A stretch of 64,000 nt of DNA. Source: Winogradskyella sp. J14-2 (GTDB taxonomy: Bacteria; Bacteroidota; Bacteroidia; Flavobacteriales; Flavobacteriaceae). Made by a program: the position numbers and the translations under genes. The stretch lies in contig NZ_CP019388.1 of assembly GCF_001971725.1 (NCBI RefSeq), positions 2,046,001 to 2,110,000 on the forward strand. The letters are read 5' to 3'. Below the pieces are notes generated by a model. It saw only the letters and a program-made list of their open reading frames with translations. It had not been told where the DNA came from and made no database searches. Below are positions 51,441 to 60,803 of the stretch, in pieces (the stretch's first letter is position 1; every line of letters begins with the position of its first letter).

Positions 51441-52838
51441 CTATTTCTTTATGAGTTTAACAGTTTTTTGCTCATTTTGTTTGCTATATAGTGTTACAAA
51501 ATACAATCCGTTAGATAAATAAGATAAATTAACTTGTTTTATACCTTCAGAAGTGCTCTCTTTTAATTTTAAAACAGATTTACCAGACACATCCACAATT
51601 TCCAGTTCTTCAATTTTTATTGCAGAATTGATAGTTATAATGTCATTAAACGGATTAGGATAAATCGAAGTATTTTCAATGGTTACATCTTCAACACTTA
51701 ATGTTCCTACATTAAAAGTATGCGTTATGGTTTCTCCCAAATACGTAACTTCCCACTTCCATTCGCCTTCGATGTTTGGAAAAGCATTCCACCTCCACCA
51801 CGAAAACTGATAGTAGTCCGTTAGGCTGTAACTCCAATTAAATAAATCTGTATTATCTGGCTTTATAATTCTAAGATTTAATGAAGAACCTGGTTCTTGA
51901 TCTCTAAGAAAAACAGTAAAGAAAACCTGATCATTTAGATTAAATTGATTACTAAGATTAGGAACTTCTGTTGTCGGGCAAGCATTAAATACTGGGTCTG
52001 CAGTGTGAGTTAATGCTGCATTTACAGCAGGATTTAAATAGGGTTTTTGAGATTGCCACCAAGTATCCATGTTCATGGTATTGCAATTGCCAGCATAAGG
52101 GTCTACTAATTGCGTATAGGAGCTGTTTGTATGCACCTCAAAATGCAAATGTGGACCAGTAGAAATACCAGAGCTTCCCATAATTCCTAAAAACTCACCC
52201 TGTGCTACCATATCTCCGACAGTCTTTGTGGTTAAAGATCCGTTTTTTAAATGACCATACCAAGCAATACTTCCGTCACTGTGTTGAACATAGACCGCAT
52301 TCCATGGCGTTGTAGTGTTAAAGTCACAGCTACGATCAAAGTTGCCATCTCCCTTGGCAATTATCTGCCCGGCAGCAGCGGCAATTATTTCTGCCTGATC
52401 ATTATCCATGGCGTACCAAGTAAATGGCCATGAAAAAATGTCTACGCCTTGGTGGTTATAACCGCTGGCAGTATCGTAAGTTTTGGTTCCACAATTGTAA
52501 TCAGTAAGCTGGTTTGGTGCACCTGGGTTGTGATCTACATAGTTAGATATTGCCCAAATAGAATTATAGTTTACGTTAGACGCTTTCGTAACAGGCCATG
52601 TAAAGAGAGGATGATTTCCTCTTTTAGCACTATTAAAGGCTAGATTATTGTTGCGCTTTAATAATTTTAGATTTTCATTTATTTCTTTAAAAATAGCATT
52701 GCGTTGCTCATCTGTTATACATACTGAGTTGTCAGTATTTCTAATAAACTCTCCGCCATAGACTTTAGATGGAGAATTTTGAGAGTAGCCTAGCTTAAAA
52801 GCTACAAGTAGAGTTAATAAAGTAGTTTTTATATTCAT
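51441..52838 (-). CDS. Secreted M23 metallopeptidase with T9SS sorting domain
   Basis: A 465-residue exported protein. A signal peptide ends near residue 20 (KLGYSQ). The M23 domain has NHQGVDIFSW (H-x3-D zinc ligands) and GPHLHFEVH (H-x-H), so unlike the EnvC-like protein it should be active on peptidoglycan or elastin-like peptides. A beta domain follows, and the last 75 residues (IYPNPFNDIITI, DVSGKSVL, LSNGLYFVTL) are a type A T9SS sorting domain. Export by T9SS fits the sprE and gldH genes in this window. Confidence 0.93.
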   Translation of the reverse strand: MNIKTTLLTLLVAFKLGYSQNSPSKVYGGEFIRNTDNSVCITDEQRNAIFKEINENLKLLKRNNNLAFNSAKRGNHPLFTWPVTKASNVNYNSIWAISNYVDHNPGAPNQLTDYNCGTKTYDTASGYNHQGVDIFSWPFTWYAMDNDQAEIIAAAAGQIIAKGDGNFDRSCDFNTTTPWNAVYVQHSDGSIAWYGHLKNGSLTTKTVGDMVAQGEFLGIMGSSGISTGPHLHFEVHTNSSYTQLVDPYAGNCNTMNMDTWWQSQKPYLNPAVNAALTHTADPVFNACPTTEVPNLSNQFNLNDQVFFTVFLRDQEPGSSLNLRIIKPDNTDLFNWSYSLTDYYQFSWWRWNAFPNIEGEWKWEVTYLGETITHTFNVGTLSVEDVTIENTSIYPNPFNDIITINSAIKIEELEIVDVSGKSVLKLKESTSEGIKQVNLSYLSNGLYFVTLYSKQNEQKTVKLIKK

Positions 52839-53040
52839 GATTTTAAATGTTGATTTTAATTACATCGCAAGAATTTAAAAATGTGAGCATTTATACATTA
52901 AAATATTTAAAAAAGAGTTTTTTTACTTCTATAAAGTTGGCTTAGTTAACTAAAGAAATAATAGTATCTTTACTCATTAAATATTTTTATGAATCCTTTA
53001 TTTAAGCACATATTGCTTAAATTCAATATATAGTTTTAAT

Positions 53041-54225
53041 ATGGCTTGCAACAGTTGCACAACTGATAAAGACGGTCAACCAAAAGGATGCAAAAATAAT
53101 GGGACTTGTGGTACAGATAGCTGCAACAAACTCACTGTTTTTGATTGGTTGGCTAACATGTCGCTTCCAAACGGACAAGAACCTTTTATAGGTGTTGAAG
53201 TGCGTTTTAAAAACGGAAGAAAACAATACTACAAAAACACTGAAAATCTTACGCTGAGCATTGGTGACATCGTTGCTACACAGGCAAAATCTGGTCACGA
53301 TGTTGGTATGGTAACCTTAACTGGCGAACTTGTGCGCGTACAGATGAAACGTAAAAAAATTGATATAAAGGACCCAGAAAATGTCTTAAAAATATATCGT
53401 AAAGCTTCGCAAAAAGATATAGATATTTGGTCTAAGTCTAGGGACAAAGAAGAAGCCATGAAGGTAAAAGCACGTCAATTTGCCATAGACCTTAATCTTA
53501 AAATGAAAATCTCTGATATCGAATACCAAGGAGATGGTAGCAAGGCAACGTTTTATTATACAGCAGAAGAGCGCGTAGATTTTAGAGAGTTAATTAAGGT
53601 GTTTGCCAGAGAGTTTAAAACAAGAATTGAAATGCGCCAAGTTGGCTTTAGACAAGAGGCAGCAAGACTCGGCGGAATTGGCTCTTGCGGAAGAGAATTA
53701 TGTTGTTCTACTTGGTTAACCGATTTTAGATCCGTAAGTACTTCAGCAGCTAGATATCAGCAATTATCTTTAAACCCTTTAAAATTAGCTGGGCAGTGTG
53801 GTAAGCTAAAATGTTGCCTAAACTACGAGTTAGATGCCTATTTAGACGCCCTAAAGGCGTTTCCTAAAAACGACACAAAGTTACATACAGAAAAAGGTAT
53901 TGCGGTGTGCCAAAAGACAGATATTTTTAAGGGTTTAATGTGGTATGCCTACGAAGGTGAATGGATGAATTGGCATGTTATTACAACAGATCAAGCCAAT
54001 GAAATAATTGCAAAAAATAAGAAAAAAGAAAAAGTAGCTAGTCTCGAAGAGTATGCTGTAGAACACCTACAAGACACTAAAACAGAATTTGAAAACGTTG
54101 TTGGTCAAGACAGTTTAACACGTTTCGATAATCCAAAACCTAAAAAGAAACGTAACAAGAACAGGAACAGAAATAAAAACCGGAACAAAAACCGTAATCA
54201 AAAACAAAATGCAAAAAAGAACTAA
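53041..54225 (+). CDS. ricT: RicT/YaaT-like PSP1-domain protein
   Basis: A 394-residue soluble protein. Cysteine-rich start CNSCTTDKDGQ and CGTDSCNKL, PSP1 domain in the first 200 residues, and the family signature GSCGRELCCSTWL then GQCGKLKCCLNYE (about 218-262). In Bacillus this protein is one subunit of the RicAFT complex with iron-sulfur clusters that helps RNase Y; in Bacteroidota it occurs alone. The C-terminus is basic and low complexity (many Lys-Asn-Arg), perhaps RNA-binding. It overlaps gldH by 17 bases. Confidence 0.9.
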   Translation: MACNSCTTDKDGQPKGCKNNGTCGTDSCNKLTVFDWLANMSLPNGQEPFIGVEVRFKNGRKQYYKNTENLTLSIGDIVATQAKSGHDVGMVTLTGELVRVQMKRKKIDIKDPENVLKIYRKASQKDIDIWSKSRDKEEAMKVKARQFAIDLNLKMKISDIEYQGDGSKATFYYTAEERVDFRELIKVFAREFKTRIEMRQVGFRQEAARLGGIGSCGRELCCSTWLTDFRSVSTSAARYQQLSLNPLKLAGQCGKLKCCLNYELDAYLDALKAFPKNDTKLHTEKGIAVCQKTDIFKGLMWYAYEGEWMNWHVITTDQANEIIAKNKKKEKVASLEEYAVEHLQDTKTEFENVVGQDSLTRFDNPKPKKKRNKNRNRNKNRNKNRNQKQNAKKN

Positions 54226-54712
54226 CGTCTTACTAGTAGTGCTTGTGAGTTTACTTTTGGCTTCAAGTTGCGACTCTAAAGCGGTGTTTGATGCATATAA
54301 ATCGGTTCCAAGTAAATGGCATAAAGATTCAATAACAACGTTCAATTTTAAAGCGCCAGACACTACCAATTATTATAATCTTTACGTTAATCTAAGAAAC
54401 AATAATGATTATGCATTTAGTAATTTGTTTCTTATTGTAGAGTTAAATTACCCTAATGGCAAAGCAATAAAGGACACTTTAGAGTATAAAATGGCTGCGC
54501 CAAACGGAGAACTCTTGGGTTCGGGGTTTACAGATATTAAAGAAAACAAACTTTGGTATCGAGGCTATAAAGCCCCATTTAAGTTTGCAGAAGAAGGATA
54601 TTATAACATAAACATTCAACATGCCATGCGAAAAAACGGAGAGGTCAATGGTGTTGAAAATTTAGAAGGAATTACAGATATAGGTTTTAGGGTAGAATCA
54701 GCTCAAAATTAG
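54209..54712 (+). CDS. gldH: Gliding motility lipoprotein GldH
   Basis: A 167-residue lipoprotein with signal ending LLASSC (Cys21). AVFDAYKSVPS--WHKDSI, the YNLYVNLRNNNDY segment and the W-rich middle (LWYRGYKAPF) match GldH, which is required for gliding of Flavobacterium. It overlaps ricT by 17 bases and is followed after 5 bases by the PBP1A gene, the conserved flavobacterial order. Confidence 0.88.
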   Translation: MQKRTNVLLVVLVSLLLASSCDSKAVFDAYKSVPSKWHKDSITTFNFKAPDTTNYYNLYVNLRNNNDYAFSNLFLIVELNYPNGKAIKDTLEYKMAAPNGELLGSGFTDIKENKLWYRGYKAPFKFAEEGYYNINIQHAMRKNGEVNGVENLEGITDIGFRVESAQN

Positions 54713-54717
54713 GTGTT

Positions 54718-57084
54718 ATGGCAAAAAAGAAGACAACAAAATCTAAAACAGAAACGGTAAATTTTTATAAATATATAAGATGGTTTTGGATGCTGTTTGC
54801 TGGTGGGATTCTAGTGGTTGTATTACTATTTCTCTTAGCATCTTGGGGACTTTTGGGGGAAATGCCAGACCATACCAGATTAGAAAATCCAGAAACTAAT
54901 TTAGCCACAGAAATTATTTCTTCAGATGGTGTAACATTAGGTAAATTTTATTTCGATGATAACAGAACACCTGTAGGATATGACGATTTACCAAAGCACT
55001 TAGTCGATGCTTTAGTGGCTACTGAAGATATTCGCTTTTATGACCATTCAGGCATTGATGGAAGAGGAACCTTGCGTGCTATATTTACACTCGGTAGCGG
55101 AGGTGGTGCTAGTACAATATCACAGCAATTAGCAAAACAATTATTTACGGATCAGGTGTCTCAAAATAAATTAGAACGAGCACTTCAAAAAGTAAGAGAG
55201 TGGATTATTGCTATACGTCTAGAACGTCAATATACTAAAGAGGAAATAATAACTCAGTATTTCAATATTTATGACTTTAACAATCATGCAGATGGTATTC
55301 GTTCTGCTTCTAGGATTTATTTTGGAAAAGAACCTAAAGATTTAGACATTAAAGAGTCAGCTATGTTGGTTGGGATGTTCAAAAATTCTTCATTATACAA
55401 CCCTAGATCTCATAAAAACCCTGTAGGTACTAAAAACAGACGTAATGTTGTTTTGGCGCAAATGCATAAGTACGGCTACATTACAGAAGAAGTTAAAGAC
55501 TCTCTTCAAGCAACCGAACTAGATCTTAATTATACACCAGAATCTCATCGAGAAGGAATTGCAACCTATTTTAGAGAATACCTCAGAGCTTTCATGAAAG
55601 ATTGGGCTAAAGAAGAAGGCAATAGAAAACCAGATGGCTCTAAATATGATTTGTATAGTGATGGGTTAAAAGTGTTTGTTACCATTGATTCGCGCATGCA
55701 AAAATATGCCGAAGATGCTATTGAGTTGCATATGCCAAGACTGCAAGCAGAGTTTGACCACCAAAACACACCAGATAGAAACCCTACGGCACCTTTTCTA
55801 GAATTAACAAAATCTGAGGTCAACGATTTGATGAAAGCCGGAATGCGAAGAGGTGAGCGTTGGAGGATTCTAAAACAGCAAGGTAAATCAGATAAAGAAA
55901 TAGAAGCATCCTTTTATAAGCCTGTTGAAATGACAGTTTTTAAATGGATTGATGGTAAGCCTGGTGAAGTAGATACAGTTATGAAACCCATAGACTCCAT
56001 GCGTTATTATAAATCCTTTTTACGTCCTGGTATGATGTCCATGGATCCTACTAACGGACATGTAAAAGCTTGGGTTGGTGGTATGAATTACAAGCATTTT
56101 AAGTACGATATGGTAAAGCAAGGAAAGCGACAAGTAGGCTCTACCTTTAAACCTTTTGTATATGCCACAGCCATAGATCAGTTACAGGTGTCGCCATGCG
56201 ATTCTTTTCCAAGAACTCCAATTACTATAGAGGCCAATAAATTTGGAAATCCAGAATCTTGGACAACGAAAAATTCCGACGGAAATTATTCTGGCAAACA
56301 AACTCTAAAAGATGCGCTAGCAAGTTCTACAAATACTATTACAGCCCGTTTAATGAATGAAATAGGACCACAACCAGTAGTAGAAATGGCAAAGAAATTA
56401 GGAGTAGAACAAGATATTTTACCTGTACCAGCGATAGCTTTAGGCACACCAGATATAAGTGTTTACGAAATGGTTGCAGCATATTCAACCTTTGCAAATA
56501 AAGGTGTATATAATACACCCGTAATGGTAACACGTATAGAAGATAAAAACGGAACAGTATTATATCAAGTAGCACCAGAAAGTAAAGATGTATTGAGCGA
56601 AGAGGTTGCTTACGTTACAGTCAACCTCATGGAAGGAGTGACTCAAGCAGGTTCAGGAAAACGGCTAAGACATAATTCCGACTGGCTAAAAAAATCTGCA
56701 GTCTACAAAGAGATAATGACCGGCTATCCTTACGAATTTAAAAATCCTATTGCAGGTAAAACAGGGACTACTCAAAACCAAAGCGATGGCTGGTTTATGG
56801 GTATGGTACCAAACTTAGTTACTGGTGTTTGGGTTGGAGCAGAAGATAGAGCTGCACACTTTAAGTCCATTAACTATGGTCAGGGAGCCTCTATGGCATT
56901 ACCAATTTGGGGATTATATATGAAAGCCTGTTATGCAGACAAAACATTAGATGTATCAAAAGATGAGTTCGAAAAGCCTTCAGAATTATCAATTAATATA
57001 GATTGTACGGCTAAAGACGAAGGAGACCTCAGTGACTATACAGATGAGAGAGAAGATGAAGACATTGAAATAGATTTTGAATAA
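54718..57084 (+). CDS. Class A penicillin-binding protein (PBP1A-like)
   Basis: A 788-residue bifunctional wall enzyme. One N-terminal helix (about 25-47) anchors it, the GT51 glycosyltransferase domain has ATEDIRFYDHSGID and STISQQLAKQLF, and the transpeptidase has STFKPFVYA (S-x2-K), SSTNTITARL (S-x-N) and KTGTT. An extra region between the two domains spans about residues 370-420. It builds peptidoglycan in the periplasm. Cotranscribed with ricT and gldH on spacing. Confidence 0.95.
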   Translation: MAKKKTTKSKTETVNFYKYIRWFWMLFAGGILVVVLLFLLASWGLLGEMPDHTRLENPETNLATEIISSDGVTLGKFYFDDNRTPVGYDDLPKHLVDALVATEDIRFYDHSGIDGRGTLRAIFTLGSGGGASTISQQLAKQLFTDQVSQNKLERALQKVREWIIAIRLERQYTKEEIITQYFNIYDFNNHADGIRSASRIYFGKEPKDLDIKESAMLVGMFKNSSLYNPRSHKNPVGTKNRRNVVLAQMHKYGYITEEVKDSLQATELDLNYTPESHREGIATYFREYLRAFMKDWAKEEGNRKPDGSKYDLYSDGLKVFVTIDSRMQKYAEDAIELHMPRLQAEFDHQNTPDRNPTAPFLELTKSEVNDLMKAGMRRGERWRILKQQGKSDKEIEASFYKPVEMTVFKWIDGKPGEVDTVMKPIDSMRYYKSFLRPGMMSMDPTNGHVKAWVGGMNYKHFKYDMVKQGKRQVGSTFKPFVYATAIDQLQVSPCDSFPRTPITIEANKFGNPESWTTKNSDGNYSGKQTLKDALASSTNTITARLMNEIGPQPVVEMAKKLGVEQDILPVPAIALGTPDISVYEMVAAYSTFANKGVYNTPVMVTRIEDKNGTVLYQVAPESKDVLSEEVAYVTVNLMEGVTQAGSGKRLRHNSDWLKKSAVYKEIMTGYPYEFKNPIAGKTGTTQNQSDGWFMGMVPNLVTGVWVGAEDRAAHFKSINYGQGASMALPIWGLYMKACYADKTLDVSKDEFEKPSELSINIDCTAKDEGDLSDYTDEREDEDIEIDFE

Positions 57085-57176
57085 TAACTCCATAGTTATC
57101 TCCTTATTTATTTTACCAGAAACTATTAATTTATAGCATTGTTTTGTATTTTTCCAAAAAGGTAAAATACACAATC

Positions 57177-57878
57177 ATGATTAATAAGAAAGTAGCTAAT
57201 GTTACTGAAGCTTTGCAAGGTGTAAAGGATAATATGACCTTTATGTTTGGTGGTTTTGGATTATCTGGCATTCCTGAAAATGCCATTGCAGAACTCGTAA
57301 AGTTAAATGTAAAAGGATTAACCTGTATCTCCAATAATGCAGGCGTAGACCATTTTGGTTTAGGCCTCTTACTTCAACAAAAACAAATAAAAAAAATGAT
57401 TTCATCTTATGTTGGAGAAAATGATGAATTTGAAAGACAAATGCTATCTGGTGAGTTAGAGGTAGAGTTAATACCTCAAGGCACTTTAGCTGAGAAAGCC
57501 AGAGCGGCACAGGCAGGTTTCCCTGCATTTTATACACCTGCTGGTTACGGCACAGAAGTAGCAGAAGGAAAAGAAACCAGAGCATTTAACGGTAAAATGT
57601 ATGTACTAGAACATGCTTTTAAAGCCGATTTTGGTTTTATAAAGGCCTGGAAGGGCGACGCGGCTGGTAATCTAATTTTTAAAGGCACAGCGCGTAACTT
57701 TAATCCAAATATGTGTGGTGCAGCCAACATTACTGTTGCAGAGGTGGAAGAACTTGTTCCTGTTGGTGAGTTAGATCCCAATCAGATACATATTCCAGGA
57801 ATATTTGTACAACGTATTTTTAAAGGTGCTCACTACGAAAAAAGAATAGAGCAACGAACTGTAAGACAAAGGAGTTAG
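57177..57878 (+). CDS. scoA: CoA transferase subunit A
   Basis: A 233-residue subunit of succinyl-CoA:3-ketoacid CoA transferase. [18 protein letters not shown] at the start and [12 protein letters not shown] are family motifs, and the FGLSGIPE region shapes the CoA site. It uses the ATG at 57177; the longer frame from 57144 begins within the likely promoter (TATTTTTC at about 57147). It is followed after 2 bases by subunit B. Confidence 0.93.
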   Translation: MINKKVANVTEALQGVKDNMTFMFGGFGLSGIPENAIAELVKLNVKGLTCISNNAGVDHFGLGLLLQQKQIKKMISSYVGENDEFERQMLSGELEVELIPQGTLAEKARAAQAGFPAFYTPAGYGTEVAEGKETRAFNGKMYVLEHAFKADFGFIKAWKGDAAGNLIFKGTARNFNPNMCGAANITVAEVEELVPVGELDPNQIHIPGIFVQRIFKGAHYEKRIEQRTVRQRS

Positions 57879-57880
57879 TT

Positions 57881-58534
57881 ATGTTAGATAAAAACGGAAT
57901 AGCAAAACGAATTGCAAAAGAAGTAAAGGATGGTTATTATGTTAACCTTGGTATTGGTATACCAACACTAGTAGCTAATTTTGTAAGAGACGATATAGAA
58001 GTAGAGTTTCAAAGTGAAAATGGCGTTTTAGGAATGGGACCGTTTCCTTTTGAAGGTGACGAAGATGCTGATATTATAAATGCAGGAAAGCAAACCATTA
58101 CAACATTACCAGGAGCTTCATTTTTTGACTCCGCAATGAGCTTCTCAATGATTAGAGGACAACATGTAGATTTAACTATACTTGGTGCTATGGAAGTTGC
58201 AGAGAATGGTGATATAGCCAATTGGAAAATACCTGGTAAAATGGTAAAAGGAATGGGAGGAGCCATGGATTTAGTTGCGAGCGCCGAAAATATAATTGTA
58301 GCCATGATGCATACCAATAGAGCAGGTGCGTCAAAGCTTTTAAAATCGTGCAGTTTGCCCTTAACTGGCGTTGGATGTGTAAAGAAAATAGTAACTAACC
58401 TGGCTGTGATTGAGGTTACACAAAAAGGTTTCAAATTATTAGAACGGGCTCCGGGTGTTTCAGTAGAAGATATAAAAAATGCTACAGAGGGACATTTAAT
58501 TGTTGAAGGTGAAATACCTGAAATGGCGATTTAG
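57881..58534 (+). CDS. scoB: CoA transferase subunit B
   Basis: A 217-residue subunit with the catalytic glutamate in QSENGVLGMGP and the oxyanion and CoA-binding segments GIGIPTLVANF and GAMDLVASAENIIV. Together with ScoA it moves CoA between acetoacetate and succinyl-CoA, in ketone-body or acetoacetate use. A terminator follows. Confidence 0.95.
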   Translation: MLDKNGIAKRIAKEVKDGYYVNLGIGIPTLVANFVRDDIEVEFQSENGVLGMGPFPFEGDEDADIINAGKQTITTLPGASFFDSAMSFSMIRGQHVDLTILGAMEVAENGDIANWKIPGKMVKGMGGAMDLVASAENIIVAMMHTNRAGASKLLKSCSLPLTGVGCVKKIVTNLAVIEVTQKGFKLLERAPGVSVEDIKNATEGHLIVEGEIPEMAI

Positions 58535-58560
58535 TATAATACTTTTATCAAGCTTCATTT

Positions 58561-58587
58561 AGCCGCGTCATATGATGTGGCTTTTTT
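58561..58587 (+). terminator. Terminator after scoAB
   Basis: AGCCGCGTCAT and ATGATGTGGCT are fully complementary with two G-U pairs, followed by TTTTT, 27 bases after the scoB stop. Confidence 0.8.
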
Positions 58588-58898
58588 GTAAGAAAAATAG
58601 ACTAAATGAATTGAAAATGTTAAAAATAAATGCATTTCATCGATTTATGATGCATTTAAACTGATATTTTGAAAAATAATTAGATATTAGCCATCCCAAA
58701 TCAACAACTAAAGTAACCTCAATTTACCATAAACTTAATTTATAGATTTTGCCCCAAATCTAGCATAAACTAAAGCTTATGAAAACCAAATCAAATCTAC
58801 CAGAACCTACTTTAAATGAAAACGTATTGTTTTCAAACTTAAAAAACACAATGAGAGTAATTACAGGTGTTTTAAAGTTAACTAAGAAAATATTCATG
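58588..58898 (+). other. Region between scoB terminator and the peptide ABC gene
   Basis: About 310 bases with one possible 41-residue reading frame at its right end (58779-58904) and otherwise AT-rich sequence. I see no tRNA, clear promoter or repeat here. Confidence 0.5.
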
Positions 58899-58904
58899 CT
58901 ATAA
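58779..58904 (+). CDS. Possible 41-residue protein
   Basis: An ATG-to-TAA frame giving MKTKSNLPEP..., with a basic amphipathic C-terminal part ending KLTKKIFML. It overlaps the end of the peptide ABC gene by 6 bases on the other strand, and TAGATTTTG upstream resembles a -7 box with one extra base. No family recognised; a chance ORF is possible. Confidence 0.35.
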   Translation: MKTKSNLPEPTLNENVLFSNLKNTMRVITGVLKLTKKIFML

Positions 58905-60593
58905 CCCTTTTGGGATGGCATGAATTAATTTTCTTGTGTATTCTTTTTCGGGAGAATTGTAAATCTTATCTGCATCTCCAATTTCTTCAATTCTTCCTTT
59001 ATTCATAACAATTAATTGATCTGCCATGTATTTAACAACTGCTAAATCATGAGAGATAAAGATATAGGTAAACCCAAATTGAGATTTTAAATCGTTTAGA
59101 AGGTTAAGTACTTGGGCTTGGACTGAAATGTCTAAAGCAGAAACAGATTCGTCACAAACAATAAGTTGAGGTTGTAGCGCAATTGTTCTGGCAATACCAA
59201 CACGTTGTCGTTGACCACCAGAAAACTCATGAGGGTATTTATAAAAACAGGAAGTTTCTAGACCTACGTTGTTTAAAATCTCTAAAACTTTTTCTTTACG
59301 GTCTCTAAAGGAATTACCAATATTATGCACCTTCATGGGCTCCATAATAGCATCTCCAACAGTCATTCTTGGGTTAAGTGAAGCAAATGGGTCTTGAAAG
59401 ATTATTTGAATATCTTTTCTTAACGCTCTAATTTCAGCTGTGCTCAAATTAGTAATATCCTGTCCTTTATACATAATACTTCCTGAAGTGGCCTTATCTA
59501 ATTGAAGTATAGCATTGCCTAAAGTAGATTTACCACATCCAGACTCTCCTACCAAGCCCATAGTTTCGCCAGGATATACTTTAAAGCTAACACCATCAAC
59601 AGCTTTAAATGCCGTATCTTTTGAAAATAACCCCTTTTTAGAAAAATAGGTTTTCTCGAGGTCAATGACTTCGAGAAGTGGTTCTTGAGCGTATAGTTTT
59701 TTATGATTAGCAATTCGTTCATTACTCGAGATCATGCTACTATTATCAACATCTCCTTTCATAAAATCGGAAATCGTTGGTAATTTTTTTAATCTAGAGT
59801 TTGTAGAGGGTCTTGCATTTATTAGGGCTTTGGTATAATTATTCTTAGGGTGTTTAAAAATCGAAGTAGTATCGGCTTGTTCAACTATTTTACCCTTATA
59901 CATTACCAGCACTCTATCTGCAATTTCGGAAACTAAAGCTAAATCATGAGAAATAAACAGAATACTCATTTTAGTTTCTTTCTGTAATTCTTTTAGAAGT
60001 AATATTATTTCTTTTTGAACGGTAACATCTAGAGCTGTAGTGGGTTCATCAGCTATTAGAATTTGAGGTTTGCACGCAAGCGCCATAGCAATCATAACCC
60101 GTTGCTTTTGCCCACCAGAGATTTCGTGTGGATATGATTTATATATTCGTTTAGGATTTGGCAGCTTTACCTTTTTAAAAAGCGAAATGACTTCATCCTT
60201 TATTTTGGGTTTAGATAAATAGGTGTGCTGCTGCAAAATTTCTTTAACCTGTCTACCACACTGCATGGATGGATTTAGAGAACTCATAGGTTCTTGAAAG
60301 ACCATAGCAATTTTTTTTCCTCGGATATTTTGAAATTCTCTATCTGTAATTCTGGTTAAATCTATAGAATTAAACATAATTGAACCCGAAGTTACCCTAA
60401 GGACTGATTTTGGGAGTAATCCCATAAGGCTCAAGGACGATATCGATTTCCCTGACCCAGACTCACCAACAACAGCTAGTATTTCGTTTGGGTTTATATA
60501 AAATGATATAGAATTAATAAGCTGTTGCTCTTCATCATGACTAAAGGATGATATAGAAAGGTTACTAACTTTAAGTAAATTTTGTTTCGTCAT
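58899..60593 (-). CDS. Tandem-ATPase ABC transporter component for peptides (DppDF/YejF-like)
   Basis: A 564-residue protein with two fused ATPase domains, about residues 5-265 and 305-564. Walker A motifs are GESGSGKS and GESGCGKS, signatures are ISGGQKQR and FSGGQRQR, and Walker B are LIADEPTTALD and LIVCDESVSALD (Ser for the usual Pro and Glu-x-Ser form). It is typical of peptide/nickel or microcin-type importers; the permease and binding-protein genes are not beside it. The ATG at 60593 is preferred; the frame extends upstream to 60623 without a motif. Confidence 0.9.
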   Translation of the reverse strand: MTKQNLLKVSNLSISSFSHDEEQQLINSISFYINPNEILAVVGESGSGKSISSLSLMGLLPKSVLRVTSGSIMFNSIDLTRITDREFQNIRGKKIAMVFQEPMSSLNPSMQCGRQVKEILQQHTYLSKPKIKDEVISLFKKVKLPNPKRIYKSYPHEISGGQKQRVMIAMALACKPQILIADEPTTALDVTVQKEIILLLKELQKETKMSILFISHDLALVSEIADRVLVMYKGKIVEQADTTSIFKHPKNNYTKALINARPSTNSRLKKLPTISDFMKGDVDNSSMISSNERIANHKKLYAQEPLLEVIDLEKTYFSKKGLFSKDTAFKAVDGVSFKVYPGETMGLVGESGCGKSTLGNAILQLDKATSGSIMYKGQDITNLSTAEIRALRKDIQIIFQDPFASLNPRMTVGDAIMEPMKVHNIGNSFRDRKEKVLEILNNVGLETSCFYKYPHEFSGGQRQRVGIARTIALQPQLIVCDESVSALDISVQAQVLNLLNDLKSQFGFTYIFISHDLAVVKYMADQLIVMNKGRIEEIGDADKIYNSPEKEYTRKLIHAIPKGL

Positions 60594-60803
60594 TATGTAA
60601 AAATAATCAAAATCAACATCCAAAAATGCTTATAAATTTTCTTTTCAATACCATAGGGTAAATGTATTCTTACTTTGGATTACGGTTTTTCCGCATATTT
60701 TATGGTTTTTCATATAAAAATCAAGAAATAGAAATAAAATTTTTTTTAAAAACACTAATTTGAAGCAATGAAAGCTATTAATTAACCCATTTTCCTTAAC
60801 ATT

